A stretch of 64,000 nt of DNA from Nymphalis io (lineage: Eukaryota > Arthropoda > Insecta > Lepidoptera > Nymphalidae), in the NCBI RefSeq assembly GCF_905147045.1, contig NC_065888.1, positions 3,973,001 to 4,037,000 of the forward strand. Reading direction: 5' to 3'. Of this stretch, positions 51,486-63,850 are shown in pieces (positions within the stretch are counted from its first letter, which is position 1; the number at the start of each line of letters is the position of its first letter). The position numbers and the translations under genes are program-made. The notes beneath the pieces were generated by a model. The model saw only the letters and a program-made list of their open reading frames with translations. It had not been told where the DNA came from and ran no database searches.

Positions 51486-51894
51486 TGAAATGAACCGACT
51501 CTTTTCAATTAATCTTCTTCGCTATACGTCATTTTTCAGGAGATTTATGATCTCAGATTTCTTCCTGTTTAATAAAATCGTTTTGAAGATGTTAAATGTT
51601 CAAACAAGACAATTTGGTCGAGGCCAGTTTATCATTATAGTATTGGTATACCAATTTATATCTTTTTTTGTTCATTACGTTTTATTTTCTTATAAATAAA
51701 TATATCATTAAAGTTATTCCCGTGTGACTTTTATTTAAAGTTACTTTTGATCGAATAATTAAAAGGAAACTATTAATTAGCAGAGTAAATTTCACCAGTG
51801 TTTAATCAGCTCTTTTTGGCTGAAATAAAAAATGTAGGAAGGTTCTCGTCGGTTATTAAATACCTTTTATATTATGTTCGGGTATAACTTGTTT

Positions 51895-52170
51895 TGAGCC
51901 GTGATAGACCAATGATTAGAAAGCGTGATTCTTAACCAATGGTTGTGGGTCGAACCCGCCGTCATTGTTTAAGAAGGCAACCCAGGCAAGCACAATTGAA
52001 TTGGCACAAGAAATCATGCATGTGTCTAATTACACTGAATTTCTGTGACATAAATATATATATATACCAATCCGCATTGGAGCACCGTGGTGGATTGAGC
52101 CCCAAGCCTTCGTCTCAAAATGGAGAGGAGTCCTTAGCCATTTGTGTGGGACATTGACATGTGGGACAAT
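51895..52170 (+). mobile_element. SINE family A, diverged copy
   Basis: Head gtgatagaccaatgattagaaagcgtg and gggtcgaacccg give box A and box B; the 3' block aaaatggagaggagtcc with a gtgggacattgaca tail is present. A 20-base insertion follows box B. Confidence 0.65.
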
Positions 52171-52744
52171 TACAGGCTGCTACTTTAATTTTATAACTTT
52201 TGTGTTCATTAACCGATTTTGATGGTTATTATTGTTTTGGGTTCAGTATAGCTAGCTCCCTTGTAGCGTTTCAATTTAATTGTTGTTTTTATTTGTCACT
52301 TATATCCAAGCATATTGTTGAAGTCGGTTGTTAAGTTAAAAAATATATATTTATTTAAAATACAACTACAAAACAGTTATAGAGTACAAATATGTGCTTA
52401 TATCAACTTTAAAATTAAATCAACTTCTAAATATAAGATGTGAAGTAATTTAAATCTTCAATCATACTCGAGTAGCAGTATCTTGGTATCGCTAGTAATA
52501 AATAAAAATGAGAGCTGTGTCGTGATGGATACTGCCCAAGGGTAATCATAGCGGTAGTGCTTATAAGTGAAAAAGCTTGTTTTGCAGTAAATAATTATTT
52601 TTAATTTACAAATTTATGTGAATACATAAAATATGGCAATAATAATAAATACGATTTTCTAGCCTGTTTGAAAATTAAGTATACGTATGAAGATTTGTAT
52701 TATTATAATGAGTAATAACATTTAATATATACGAGTAGCTACTA

Positions 52745-52975
52745 AAGTGATTCGAGATGATTCAAGATGATGAGTCTTAATCGAAGATCGCGAGTTCAAA
52801 CCCGGGCAACCACCACTGAATTTTCATGTGCTCGGCTTTGAAAGAAAAACATCGCAAAAACACCTATGTATCTTCTAACCTACATGTTGCAGATTGGTGG
52901 CGTAGGCTCCAAAACATCTCCTAAGAAGAGCCTTAGCTCAGCAGAGGGACATTAATAAGCTGTTACTACTTTTAT
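52745..52975 (+). mobile_element. SINE family A, internally deleted copy
   Basis: gagttcaaacccgggcaacc (box B), ttttcatgtgct, then after a deletion gtaggctcc and cagcagagggacatt with a taataagctgttact tail. Confidence 0.65.
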
Positions 52976-53442
52976 AATCACTAATCTAATATAACTTAGT
53001 AGGGATAACATTCGGGAAATACATGTTTACAATAATTAATATAAGGAAAAAACAATTTCTTGCCGAATATCTATGAGATGAGTACCAGGGAAACAGAAAA
53101 TGAAGGATGTCAGTGTTCCGTAAACTATTAATTAAGAGCCCCCGGTCATCATCCGACAACAAGACAGCTGTCTACCCACACCCTTACCTTCTGCGAGTGA
53201 CGGGTTTTTTTTGGTTATTCCAACAATTGGACCTTTGCAAATGTTCAGAATACATACCTATAGTATATTTAATTTACGTTTGTTTTCTGTTTATGAATTA
53301 ATTTTGCTAGTATTTAGTACATATTTTATGTCATTTTAAAAAAAAAAAGAAAATTTTTGTGACACCGAGCCAAGATGCTCTAGTGATTAGAATACTTATC
53401 TTAACTAATAAAAAGGAGAAGCGGCCTCAACCAGCTGTTTTT

Positions 53443-53708
53443 TTATATAATAGGTAGGCGAACGAGCAAATCGGCCACCTGACGGTAAGTGGTCACCCAT
53501 AGATTTTACCATTGTAAGAAATGTTAAACATCGCTTACATCACCAATGTGCCTCTAAACTTGGAAACTAAGATGTTAGGTCCCTTGTGGCTCACTTACCC
53601 TTCAAACCGAATCACAACAATACGATGTACTGCTGTTTTGCGGTAGAATATCTGATGAGTGGGTGGTACCTACCCAGACGAGCTTGCACAAAGCACTACC
53701 ACCAGTAA
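53443..53708 (+). mobile_element. Repeat family B, complete
   Basis: ataggtaggcgaacgagcaaa through gagtgggtggtacctaccc to ctaccaccagtaa. Best preserved 3' end in the window. Confidence 0.82.
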
Positions 53709-54000
53709 TACAGTAAGCTGTGATATTTATAGCCTATTACTTTTAAATTGCAAGGACTTGAGGAATTTCTGAGTTGTGTCGTTATCAAGTAGCATTTACG
53801 TTCAATACGACCGTTGAATTGTAAGGGTTTTGTCGCTTCAGAAACAACGACTACGTTTGATCCTTATCATATATGTGTATCTATAAAATTCGCGAATACA
53901 AAGGTTGATGTCGCATAAACGTCTTGTGACTTTTTATTCCCTGTATTCTTAAAATGATCGCAATAGAAACTGTTTATTACGTGAAGATATCATGAGAATT

Positions 54001-54390
54001 TAGAGAGCTTGTGGTCTAGTGGCTATATATAAGGCCGCAGACCCGGAGGTCCTGAGTTCAAATCTCAAGTCAGGCCAATGAAAATTTATTGGGTTTTTCT
54101 GTCGAAAATCTCAATAGCAGCCCGGAGTCTGGATGTTGGTAGTGTGTTCATTCCCGTGCCTCGGAAAGCACGTAAAGCCGTTGGTCCTGCGCCTGAGATC
54201 ACTCTCACGAGAGTTAGGGAATAGAGAGTGCATCTGTGTTTGAGCACACACTTGTGCACTATAATATGTCCTGCACAGTTGGCTAACCTCTCTAGAGATG
54301 GGCCGCCGCGGCCCAAATCGGTCTGGAAGACCTTATTTGCATATGGTTCGTCTTTGGGTTCAGCGTACTCATTGAAGCGTACCTATAAGA
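54001..54390 (+). mobile_element. tRNA-derived SINE, family C
   Basis: Head tgtggtctagtggctatata (box A), ggcc, then gaggtcctgagttcaaatctc (box B). A GC-rich body follows with cgtgcctcggaaagcacgtaaagccgttgg and a terminal gggccgccgcggccca palindrome near 54300-54315. Class from box A and box B; the body family is not named. Confidence 0.7.
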
Positions 54391-54669
54391 AAATGTTTGT
54401 CGTCATTTTATTTCATTATTAGGTTTTAAGTCAAATTCTTTATGATATATAATTATTTATATTGTATACGCAGACGATTATGATAAAATTACACTAGCAC
54501 AGTCGACAACGTAAAAATTGCTATTCTTTTGTTAAGATATATTTAAAAAATGATTTTTGATAAATAAAAAAATATATGCATCATAGAGAAAAAAACACTT
54601 GCTTACGAGTACATTAGATATTTACAGCACAGTAATATAACAACAACCCCCTCGTTAAAATTAAAATAC

Positions 54670-54977
54670 GTCTAGTGAGATAGCCTAGTGGTTAGAATGC
54701 GTGAATCTTAACCGATGATCATGGGTTCAAACCACAAGGCAAGGACCACTGAATTTTCATGTGCTTAATTTGTGTTTATAATTCATCTCATGCGTGACGA
54801 TGAAGGAAAACATCGTGAGGAAACCTGCATGTGTCTAATTTCATTGAAATTCTGCTACATGTGTATTCTACCAACCCGCATTGCAAGCATCGTGGTGGAA
54901 TAAGCTTCAAACCTTCTCCTCAAAAAGGGAGAGGAGGCCTTAACCCAGCAGTGGGACTCAGTAACAGGCTGTTACTG
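54670..54977 (+). mobile_element. tRNA-derived SINE, family A, complete
   Basis: Head gtgagatagcctagtggtta (box A), box B gggttcaaacc, then the full set of family A blocks to the tail aacaggctgttactga. The best + strand reference copy in the window. Confidence 0.82.
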
Positions 54978-55577
54978 AGCGAGTGTTTGAAGATGCAAAC
55001 ATTTAATTATAATTTAATGCAATAGTTCCTTCCTTTTGCGACATAATCGTTTCAACGAAACGTTACACATGAAAACGTTGTAATTAATTTCGACCGCTGA
55101 TTCCGATCCTTGCACTTCGACTCAAAACAAATGAAATAAGTAGTAATCTATATAAGAATATTTTCTGAATATTTCCACAAGCTTAAAAAGAAGATTGTTA
55201 TAAAGATGCCTACGATCCTTTATCTAGAGATGTGCTCTGTTCGCGAGAATTGCTTGTTTAACATATTTTCTTTCTCGTTTTCGTTTATTGTAACGTTCTA
55301 CACGTGACACGCCTGAATATCTTTATTCCAATGCGATTTCTTATTTTGCTAATGACATCAAATGTTATGTTCGAAATGCGGGATGGTGTTGTGAAGAATA
55401 ACGGCCTTACTTATAAACGTTCTTAGGGGCTGATTAGTTAAACAATGCTGTCTTATTCTTTCAAAGTCAAATCAATAATGACGGACAGAGATATTAGTGT
55501 TTAACTGAACCGTTGCCAAGCAAGGTTTATATTTAATGTGATTAATACGTTGAGCAACTTGGTAAAATTTTGAGTTA

Positions 55578-55785
55578 GTTCGTCTGGGTAGTTACTCTAT
55601 TTCCATATAGAAATATCTTATAATACTGATTGCTTTGAAGGTTAAGTAAACTAGTGTGCAAGGGACAAAATATCTCAGTCACTTTGGTTAGTGGTGTCGT
55701 ATGGAGTAATGTTTTTATATTGCTAATGTCTCTTGGGAGGGAGTGACCATTTACCACCAAGTGGGTGCAAATATGCAATATATAT
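55578..55785 (-). mobile_element. Repeat family B, diverged
   Basis: cgtctgggtagttactc at the left, gaaggttaagtaaactagtg, gggacaaaatatctcagtc and gtgaccatttaccaccaag to the right. Confidence 0.6.
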
Positions 55786-56127
55786 GTATAGCAAAAAATA
55801 AATGAACTTCGCCTATATATAAATTTATTGTAACACTAGTTTATGCCTGCGGCATCCCTTGCGTATATGGAGTGGTGACAGGCACCCTATGTCCTTTTTA
55901 ATACCCCTGATAACGTATATACAAAATATGATGATGATCGATGACTACTCATAGGTCAGATATGAAAGCTAAACAAACAAAGAACTTACTTTTAAATTTA
56001 TAATATTAGTAAGGATTAGGATTATTAGTGGATTTAGTAATATTTGCTTTCACGGAAGCTGAATTAACTTAACATAAAAAGGAGAAAAAAGCTTTCTGTT
56101 ATATTTATAATGTCCTAGGACATTTGT

Positions 56128-56297
56128 CATACACGGCCATCTGATCCAAAATTAAGCTTGTACTATGGAAACCAAACAACGGATACACTACATATACTAT
56201 TTTTCTTTTGTAAATGCATACTTATATAGATAATTACACCCAGACTCAGGACAAACAGACATGTTCATGCACACAAATATCTGTAAATATTGTTGTG
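56128..56297 (-). mobile_element. SINE family D, 3' part only
   Basis: Matches the tRNA-unrelated part of family D (ggccatctgatccaaaattaagc, actatggaaaccaaacaac, cacccagactcaggacaaac). The tRNA-like head is missing, as in a 5'-truncated insertion. Confidence 0.7.
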
Positions 56298-56361
56298 CAC
56301 AATCCTTAACCTCTGAAAATAAATAATTGCAAATAATTGAAAATTTTAATTTAACATGCAG

Positions 56362-56650
56362 AAAGACGTCACGTCAAAATGCGAAACAAACTCGAAATTC
56401 TCTCCACGTTGTATTTTGAGAGAGCCCGACAACAGAAATATACAACTGACTTAGACATAATCGTTCAGACAGACTCAGGCGTCTTATGCACGTACTGCAA
56501 GACAACGACGATAGGATAAGCATCGGGAAAGCCACCTTTCTACGGAAAATATTACATAAACCTCATATAACTCCGAGAACGAGATCTCGTCTCAAAAAAC
56601 CGTCACCGAAAGGTCGTCACAAAAAAACCAACGATCCTAGACGATTATAA
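56362..56650 (+). other. Unrecognised coding-like segment
   Basis: After a splice-acceptor-like ttaacatgcag, two overlapping short frames follow. One starts at the ATG 56377-56379 and runs to TAA at 56515-56517; the other opens near 56440 and runs to TAA at 56648-56650, with an ATG at 56486. The second ends in a lysine/arginine-rich tail (RTRSRLKK, KGRHKK). Base composition is richer than the flanks. Family unknown; may be a broken gene or element. Confidence 0.3.
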
Positions 56651-56718
56651 AGCACTTGATAACCATCAAATAAAAGCTTTTCTTATTTCTGTCTGTACTT
56701 TAGAGGAATCGAAATTAA

Positions 56719-56742
56719 TTATATATATATATATATATATAT
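56719..56742 (+). repeat. AT microsatellite
   Basis: Twelve AT units, without interruption. Confidence 0.9.
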
Positions 56743-58149
56743 TAATCTACCACCTGATTAAGTATCTCAGTTCTGAAGTGTATCATTTCCCGTGAAAGAT
56801 TGTAAAGACAAGAGTAAAAATAGATTGCATAGACGGCCAATCTTATGTAGGTTGCTATGTCCAATCATCTCAGTCAGATACTACGAATGGAAGATCTACT
56901 AATGTCGCTTACAAAGAAGTCCTCATTTAATTTAAAGAAAGACTTAAATCATATTTAGTAAAACTAGATAAGATAAGAGAACTTTAGGAAAAGGTAACAT
57001 TGCAAAAATATTTTATTTAAAAGATTATATTATACAAAAAATATTTATGTTTTTTTTACGGATTCATGCAAAAAATCCGATTATTTTGGAACTTTCATAT
57101 TTTTGTTTGTAGTTTCAGATCTGACAATAGGATATTATATAGTATGTTAATATACTGTCTATTATAGCTTAATATGCCCTTTTGAAGTGAACGCTGCCAA
57201 AATTATAATGAATACACAAAAACCATATATGATAATTTTTTTAGATCTCCAAAATGGCTACAGAAAAGTTATTAACAGCTTTCTTTTTTAGATGTTACTA
57301 TTTCTAAATAAAAAAATGGAAGAATTAACGACAACTTTAATTAAACTGTCAGAAAGTATGAATCCTTTACAAAATAAATAGCATATTAATTTTACGTAGA
57401 AAAATATTGAATTTAAATCTATTCAAGTCGGATCAGTAGTAGTAGAAATATTACGAGATATTTAAACTTGGAATGAATATTTAACCTGGAGAGTTTTTAT
57501 TTATTTGTAAGATTTGAATGATGAATGGTTATGTCTTATATAAGTATAAGATTAAAGATTTGTACTTGTTTCATATCATAAAAGGGTTATTACATGCACA
57601 TGTTACAATTGTTCAGAGTCAATCAGAATTTCTCTTGCAATAGCATGTTATACTCGACTTACTCCATAATAAAAGTTCAAACAGGGCCATTTTGCGGCTG
57701 ACTTCCTCTGTCTAGTACCCACTTTTGCTCTTATTTATTACTCAGAGCGAACGTGCTCAACGCGAATTTGTTTTCATAATATTTCTTACGAGCACCGCTT
57801 GAGCATTATGTGTTTCGAACCCATTCTATTTTAAACCTAAAACTTAACATCCTTGAATATAAAATCGTATGAACCATTGGATTATAAGTACATTTGTCTA
57901 CTTATTTACTTTATTGCGACATTTTATAATATTCTACGTTTGTGAGATAAGATGCGAGTCTCATCTGTTACATGGAAGTGCTTTTTAAATCATAAGATTG
58001 TTGTTTTTTCTAACAACAGATTAAGTTATTTATTTCTAAATCGAAGCTAGTCATGCATTGTTCTCGTTTGAATTTCGATATGAAAAATCTGTAATGCATT
58101 ATATTCATAACTTAGTAAGCTTAATGTATACTGTTTGGTTTTGCATTTA
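56743..58149. other. AT-rich spacer
   Basis: Nothing recognised. Confidence 0.5.
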
Positions 58150-58242
58150 CTGGTGGTAAGGCTTTGTGCAAGCTCGTCTGGGTAGGTACCACCCACTCAT
58201 CTTTCTACCGCAAAACAGCAGTACTTGGTATTGTTGTGTTTA
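58150..58242 (-). mobile_element. Repeat family B, 3' fragment
   Basis: actggtggtaaggctttgtg through gtctgggtaggtaccaccc to acttggtattgttgtgtt; the remaining two thirds are missing. Confidence 0.75.
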
Positions 58243-58384
58243 ATGTGATATATATTACATGACACAAACCCACTTTTCATAAACGCATGGGTTGAATATG
58301 TATATTTTTTTGACTATGTGTATAGAATTTATTTTAAATCCCTGAGTAGGTTTTGTTTTTATATTGGACAAGTGGTGGGTTCAT

Positions 58385-58685
58385 TCATGACGTCCCATCG
58401 ACGCTTAGGCGTATGACGGCGCTTAAAATGCACACGTCCTTCCCTCCCGACTTCAACGGCGTCCTAAGCCGAGGTCCGGCCTCACAGGAGGCGCCCTTAG
58501 TACGTCCGTTTCTGTTGAACCCCTCGTGTGGCTCCCAACATCCGGAAGAGTTCAACATCCCGCCCGCTGACACTGTAGAGGCCATTAGGGCCAAAAGCAA
58601 CTAGACAGTTCGGAAAAAAAGGTGGTGGGTGTGGAAACACACTTATACCAAGTGTGCATCCACACTCACCACCAGCTTTACGAAA
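58385..58685 (+). repeat. GC-rich block of unknown origin ending in a hairpin
   Basis: Roughly 300 bases much richer in GC than anything nearby. Frames on both strands stay open across it (58353-58604 on +, 58385-58600 on -), which follows from low stop-codon density. The block ends with the hairpin at 58621-58673. It resembles an inserted element more than a host exon, but I do not recognise the family. Confidence 0.45.
58621..58673 (+). repeat. Nested hairpin
   Basis: Outer arms 58621-58634 and 58660-58673 pair over 14 positions with one G-T pair; inside them 58638-58644 pairs exactly with 58650-58656 around a 5-base loop. Confidence 0.85.
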
Positions 58686-58797
58686 TGTAATTCTTATTTC
58701 TAACATTATTTAAATATATAATCAAAATAAATATGAATAATTTTGTTCCATTTTTTTATTAATAAGTTTATCGCTACTAAACAGCCATACTTTGACT

Positions 58798-58895
58798 TAC
58801 TGTGTTTTGATGTAATGAGTGAGTGAGCCAAAGTAGCTACATACACAGGACCAAAGCAATATCCTATATTCCTTGACTAATGGTGTATTTATATT
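58798..58895 (-). mobile_element. Repeat family B, fragment
   Basis: gagtgagccaaagtagctac, acaggaccaaagcaatatc and ttgactaatggtg match the middle of the family. Confidence 0.45.
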
Positions 58896-61425
58896 TAAGC
58901 AAAACTGACTTCAAAATTCGTCCCAATAAAAAATTTCAACCTCAATTTTTCAAAAATTTAAACGGGACCGAACGGGAAGTATACCCTCCCAAACGAAAAA
59001 GGAATTTTCCGATTCGGTTCATAAATGACGGAGTTCTGAGGTAACAAACGTAAAAAATAATACAATAGAATTGAGAAACCTCTACTTTTTTGTAGTCGGT
59101 TAATACGATAATGTGTGCGTATGTGTGCATATGTGTGAATAATGAAATGTTTTTGTAAAATACGTCAGAATCACATACCGAAGTTTTTTCAGTAAAATGT
59201 TGGCTTCGTTTTTTGTTATCAAGGTTTATATTTAATACATTTTCGTGGTTTTTATCACGCAAAAACAAAGTTCAGTGGGCTGAATAGAATAAACGGCTCT
59301 AAAACCCAGATAGTACCTACCGTTTGTAATAGTTTTTTTCTTCAAATGAAAATGTAGTCATAGGAAACATTATTCGTTATTTATTATTCATTTCTCGTGA
59401 AATACTTGTTTAAGGATTATTTACAAAAAGGGAATCTGATATTTCCAGATATAACCAGTATTTTTGTTACATCTTTACCTAAATGTTATATGTTTGCTAA
59501 GACTGTATTCGATGCCGGCCTACGATAGTGACTTCTTGATTGTTAGATAGGATCATATGAAATGGATATTTTAAATTTGAATTAACAAAATACCATACAA
59601 TATAACATACAATGTCAAACATTGCTATAATTTCAAAATAGGTTTTATGACGAGAACAAATCATGTCTGGCGTATGCTTGGCAGTTGGCAAGAATACATT
59701 TCTTTAAAATTTTACTACCAACAGTTTTTCATATTATAGCAGTTTATGGTATTTAAAGGAATAACAAGACAGTAATCATAGGTATTTTTTTTAAATAATT
59801 GCTAATGTTTGGTTGCAATTCCGTATGAAACTACATTAAACGAAATACATTTTTAAATGTATTCGTTCAATGCGAGACTCGTGTAAGGCACCTGATGCAT
59901 CCCGTCGCGTCCTTTACGACCCAACTTTCCATTTCAATGAATGTTTCAAAGTCGTTTTTGTTTGTTATTGTTTTCCATTACCAAAGTTCAATGGTTGGCT
60001 TGCGGTTGACTGAAATTGTTCTCCGAACGTCAAACTTTAACTTCGTATAAAATAAATGTGAATAAGTTGGAAAATAAAATCAATGAAAAAAAAGGTTTTA
60101 TTTAATTCATGTTTCAAATGTACTAAAACGAATTAAAATTAGAATATAAGTTAGTTTTGTAACAGTACCAAAAATGTTAAAAAATTAATGTTAAAAATAG
60201 TACATTTGGTTGGGTAGAACTGTAACTGGACTTTGTATAACACACTCGAAACTCACCGCAGAAAACGGTCGTGAAATATCAGGAACGGATATATGACATT
60301 GATCTTAATAATTATAGCATTACAAGAATATACGCATCAAAATAGTATATAACCGTGAGTTGGGTGTTAACTTGTCAGAGGTAAATTATGAAGTTAGTCG
60401 TTCCAGAAAAGCACTGTTGGCTTAAAATTTATCAAGATTTGAACGAGACATGCTAACTTTAGGGTGACGTAAAATTAAAGTATGTATTATAATTACAAAT
60501 TTGATAACGTTTGTTTTATAACTCTATTTAAAACTGTGAGGCGGCAAAACGATTTAAACGTTACGTGAAAACAACTTCCATAATATATTTAAAATTAAGC
60601 ATTTAGGTCGACGTGAACTAATAGGGCCACTTGTAAAATTGCTTAACGAACCGAAAGAAATAACGTGCAAAGAAACGTACTTGTTTTCAGTAAATTTATG
60701 CTCAACATTGCGCTGGCGAGTTACAATATTTTCCATTAGCAATATATTACTCATATCTACACAATCTTAATCTTGTGCAAACAAGAGAATATAATTAAAG
60801 GCCGACGGTCGCGCGTTAGCTACCACTATAATTTCCATAGCTACCTACTCACTATAAATTCTGCGGGTAATATAAAAGGCGCAGAGTTATTTCAAAAGGC
60901 TTATTAAAGAATTATGCACACGGTAGGACTTTTGGCCTAACAACGCGTTCATGAAAGGAATTTAATAATAATGGCGAATTTTTATTCAGATCCTGTCGGT
61001 ATGTTGACATCGCTCTTTGCATTATTAACGTTTTTGTGCGATGACTTTTGCTAGGTTTAAAAATGAACGACAGTTATGAATAATAATATAGTTTATGTAA
61101 ATTCAATTTTTATTATATAATAATATTATTTATTTTAAACAATTACAAATTGCAGTATATTTTTTTGAATTTATAAAATATTTTAATTCAGATTTTTAAA
61201 CAATATAATTAAAAGTGCAATAAGCTTAATTTAAAATGTTGTTTTTGAAATTTTATTATTATTTGTATAAATAAATAATATTTAATATACCATCTTAAAA
61301 GAATCATCAAGGTACAAGCCATCTATCAGAGATTCTCCGTTAAATTTGTTTATCAGTTATATTGAAGATAAAAATACTTTCAGAAATATATACTTCAAAT
61401 CGATGGACGTTAATATCCATCTTAT
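58896..61425. other. Intergenic or intronic DNA
   Basis: No gene. A less AT-rich patch at 60790-60960 contains TATAAAAGGCGC at 60871-60882 but no coding sequence follows that I can recognise. Confidence 0.45.
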
Positions 61426-61700
61426 TGGTCTAGTGTTTTATTTGGCTGTAGATTCCGAGGTCTTGGGATCAAACCCCGGATTGGGCTATTGAAGAAACTC
61501 TCTGTTTAGAAAATGTCAGCTCGAAGTTTTAAAGTTAGCAGTGCTAGCTCCCGTCCCTTGGAAAATACGTATAGTCGTAGAGCCCTTGCAAGGTGCGGGA
61601 ACTCTATAACTAGTGTTGGATGGCTAGGATGTATTCAGAGTTTGAGAATAAAGAGTTCACCACACACACACTTGACCACTATAATATCGTGTGTTGTGTT
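61426..61700 (+). mobile_element. tRNA-derived SINE, family C, diverged
   Basis: ggtctagtg, gaggtcttgggatcaaaccccgg and the body blocks cgtcccttggaaaatacgtatag and aaagagttcaccacac follow the 54001-54390 copy. A frame at 61513-61824 crosses it and is not a gene. Confidence 0.6.
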
Positions 61701-61936
61701 GGTTTTTGGTCGTTATATTTTAAATTATAATTATGCTTTACTCTCCTATAAGGATATGATACCAAAAGAAATAATGAGATTTCACCTAATAATGAGTCAC
61801 CACAATAAGTATCTTAAAATCTGAAATAATAATACTATTATAAAATTACTTTTTTTAATAAAATACCAATCCGATATACATAAAACTTAAGCTAGAAGAT
61901 TCAGCGCGTTTCGGATGTTTGAATACCGTATATATT

Positions 61937-62187
61937 TTTTATGGAATATAGATGGCGGACGAGTATATTTCACAGGGTTCACCAGATAGTATGTGGTCAC
62001 CAAGGCCCATGGACATTGGCATTGTGAAAAATGTTAAAATCGTTTACATTTCCAATGCGCCACTCAATGACTCACTCACCTTTCACCAGAACACAACAAT
62101 AGTACTGCTGTTTTGTGGTAGAATATTTGATAAGTGGATGGTACCTACCCAGACGAGCTTGCACAAAGCCCTACCACCAGTAGATAA
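61937..62187 (+). mobile_element. Repeat family B
   Basis: gatggcggacgagtatatttc, caaggcccatggacattggc, ctcactcacctttcacc and cctacccagacgagcttgc up to ctaccaccagta. A frame at 61952-62209 runs through it and is not a gene. Confidence 0.78.
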
Positions 62188-62419
62188 TATTATTGTATTG
62201 ATAATATGATAATATTACTGTATAAATAACTGCGCTTTGCAGTTTCACCCATTTTTTAATTTAGACTATTGAAGTGACAAGAGTGAATTTTATACTCTTG
62301 TAATAAATATAAAATATCAGAATGAGCCTATTAATTTTTGAATCGTTTACGTAATATAAATAATTGTATTATAATCATGATTATAGAATTCCGAATTTAA
62401 CCCAAATTGAAAACAAATG

Positions 62420-62680
62420 AAGAACGGTGCGAACGGCCTCGTCTAAATGCCAGAGATCCTTGTCAACTGGATTAATTCTGTTAAACAACCGAAGTAAATC
62501 CAGTCTTAGTCAGATAAGGGCCCCGGAAATTGCTTTAGAGTAGAACTGAGTGGCCATAGCTAGTGGCACCGGCCAAATGGGTGATAGATCGGGGTTTCGC
62601 ATGACCACGTAATTGTTACCTCAGGTAAATCCGAGCGGCGGATCGCGTGCAAGCTGCCTTATATACCAATCCAAGAACTT
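62420..62680. other. Unexplained GC-richer island
   Basis: About 260 bases that contrast with the AT-rich flanks. On the - strand a stretch reads VVMRNPDLSPIW before stops appear. Likely an unrecognised repeat or decayed coding piece. Confidence 0.3.
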
Positions 62681-63469
62681 TTATTGTGACACCTTAAGTG
62701 AGTCATAGGGGTTAGGCTTTACAAATAAAAATAATAATAATGAAAGATTTTATTTGATAACGTATGAAATGTTACGAGTTAACTGTATGAGGTAAATTGG
62801 GTTGGCCTATTATAGAATACATATAGAAATAATAATTGACTTTTATTGTTCTCTATGATTCGACGGACTTTTTGTCTTTTTTTCATGATATTTTTTTAAT
62901 ATTTCCTTGCTGGTTTTAATAGAAATTCACTAAAATTGGACAAAGTTTGAGGTTTGCTTGTATTGTCGCCTTATCTCTTTTGCCTTATGAAGTTGCAAAC
63001 TTGTGTATCTCGTAAATCACATTGCAGTAGCGCGGTTGAATAATTACCTAACCTTCTTAAGAGTAGACGGGATCCGAAACCAACAACCGGATATGTATGC
63101 ACTACTACTACTACCCAATATGTTCACTTGTTTATTTGTTGAACTCTCGGTCATAACGTACAGATTTGTCAATGAAACATGAACAGTTTCAGAATGTAAA
63201 ATGGAATCATGTTTCGTAATACTTCGTCGAATGCGCGATGACATAGTTAACTCCAGTAAAGTTCGTTTTTGATTTCGCCCAACGAAGCGAACCGTGTTAG
63301 ATGTATGCATATTCCATTCTGCATTTGTTACACATCGGTGATTTGCGGACTAATGAATTGTGCAAAAGTGTCAAATATTTATATATTGTATCTTATATTA
63401 ACTATCGCGATTAATTTATTGTACGTTCAGACACATTTAAATTATTTAAGTATATATTTATATATAATT

Positions 63470-63688
63470 ACATCCTACTGTACTTATATTATGAATGCAG
63501 ATGTAACTTTGTCTGTCTGTTACGATTTAAGGGCTCAACCACTGGATCTATTTTGATAAATTTTGGTATAGCTTAATATAAGCTTGAATACCAAGGGACA
63601 ACATTGCCCTTTAGTCTATTATCATCTAACCTAACCTAACACTTTTCCACCTAATATGCGGGCGAAACCGCGTGCGCAAACTAGTATT
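63470..63688 (+). mobile_element. Helitron-like repeat F, first of two back-to-back copies
   Basis: acttatattatgaatgcagatg, ctgtctgttacgatttaag, aaccactggatctattttg, then the end gcgggcgaaaccgcgtgcgc plus aaactagta. A complete-looking copy. Confidence 0.6.
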
Positions 63689-63850
63689 ATATATGGAAAG
63701 TCAGTTTGTCTGCCTATTTGTTTGTTACGCTTTTACCTAACTATACGACCGATCGTAATGAAAATTTGCATACGCGTTGTGAAGGATACAGAAAAGCATA
63801 CGACAATAGTACTTAACACCTCTCACACGCGGGCAAAGCCATGGCCAAAA
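63689..63850 (+). mobile_element. Helitron-like repeat F, second of two back-to-back copies
   Basis: Starts where the previous copy ends: tatatatggaaagtcagtttg, gtttgttacgcttttac, cgaccgatcgtaatgaa, ending in cacgcgggcaaagccatggc. Confidence 0.55.

Noticed and set aside
54001..54075. Possible tRNA gene (box A and box B present)
   Set aside because: No cloverleaf can be completed, and the same sequence recurs with a longer body, so it is a SINE head. The same holds for the heads near 1740, 43410 and 54675.
60871..60882. TATAAAAGGCGC as a promoter
   Set aside because: No initiator or coding sequence downstream that I can support.
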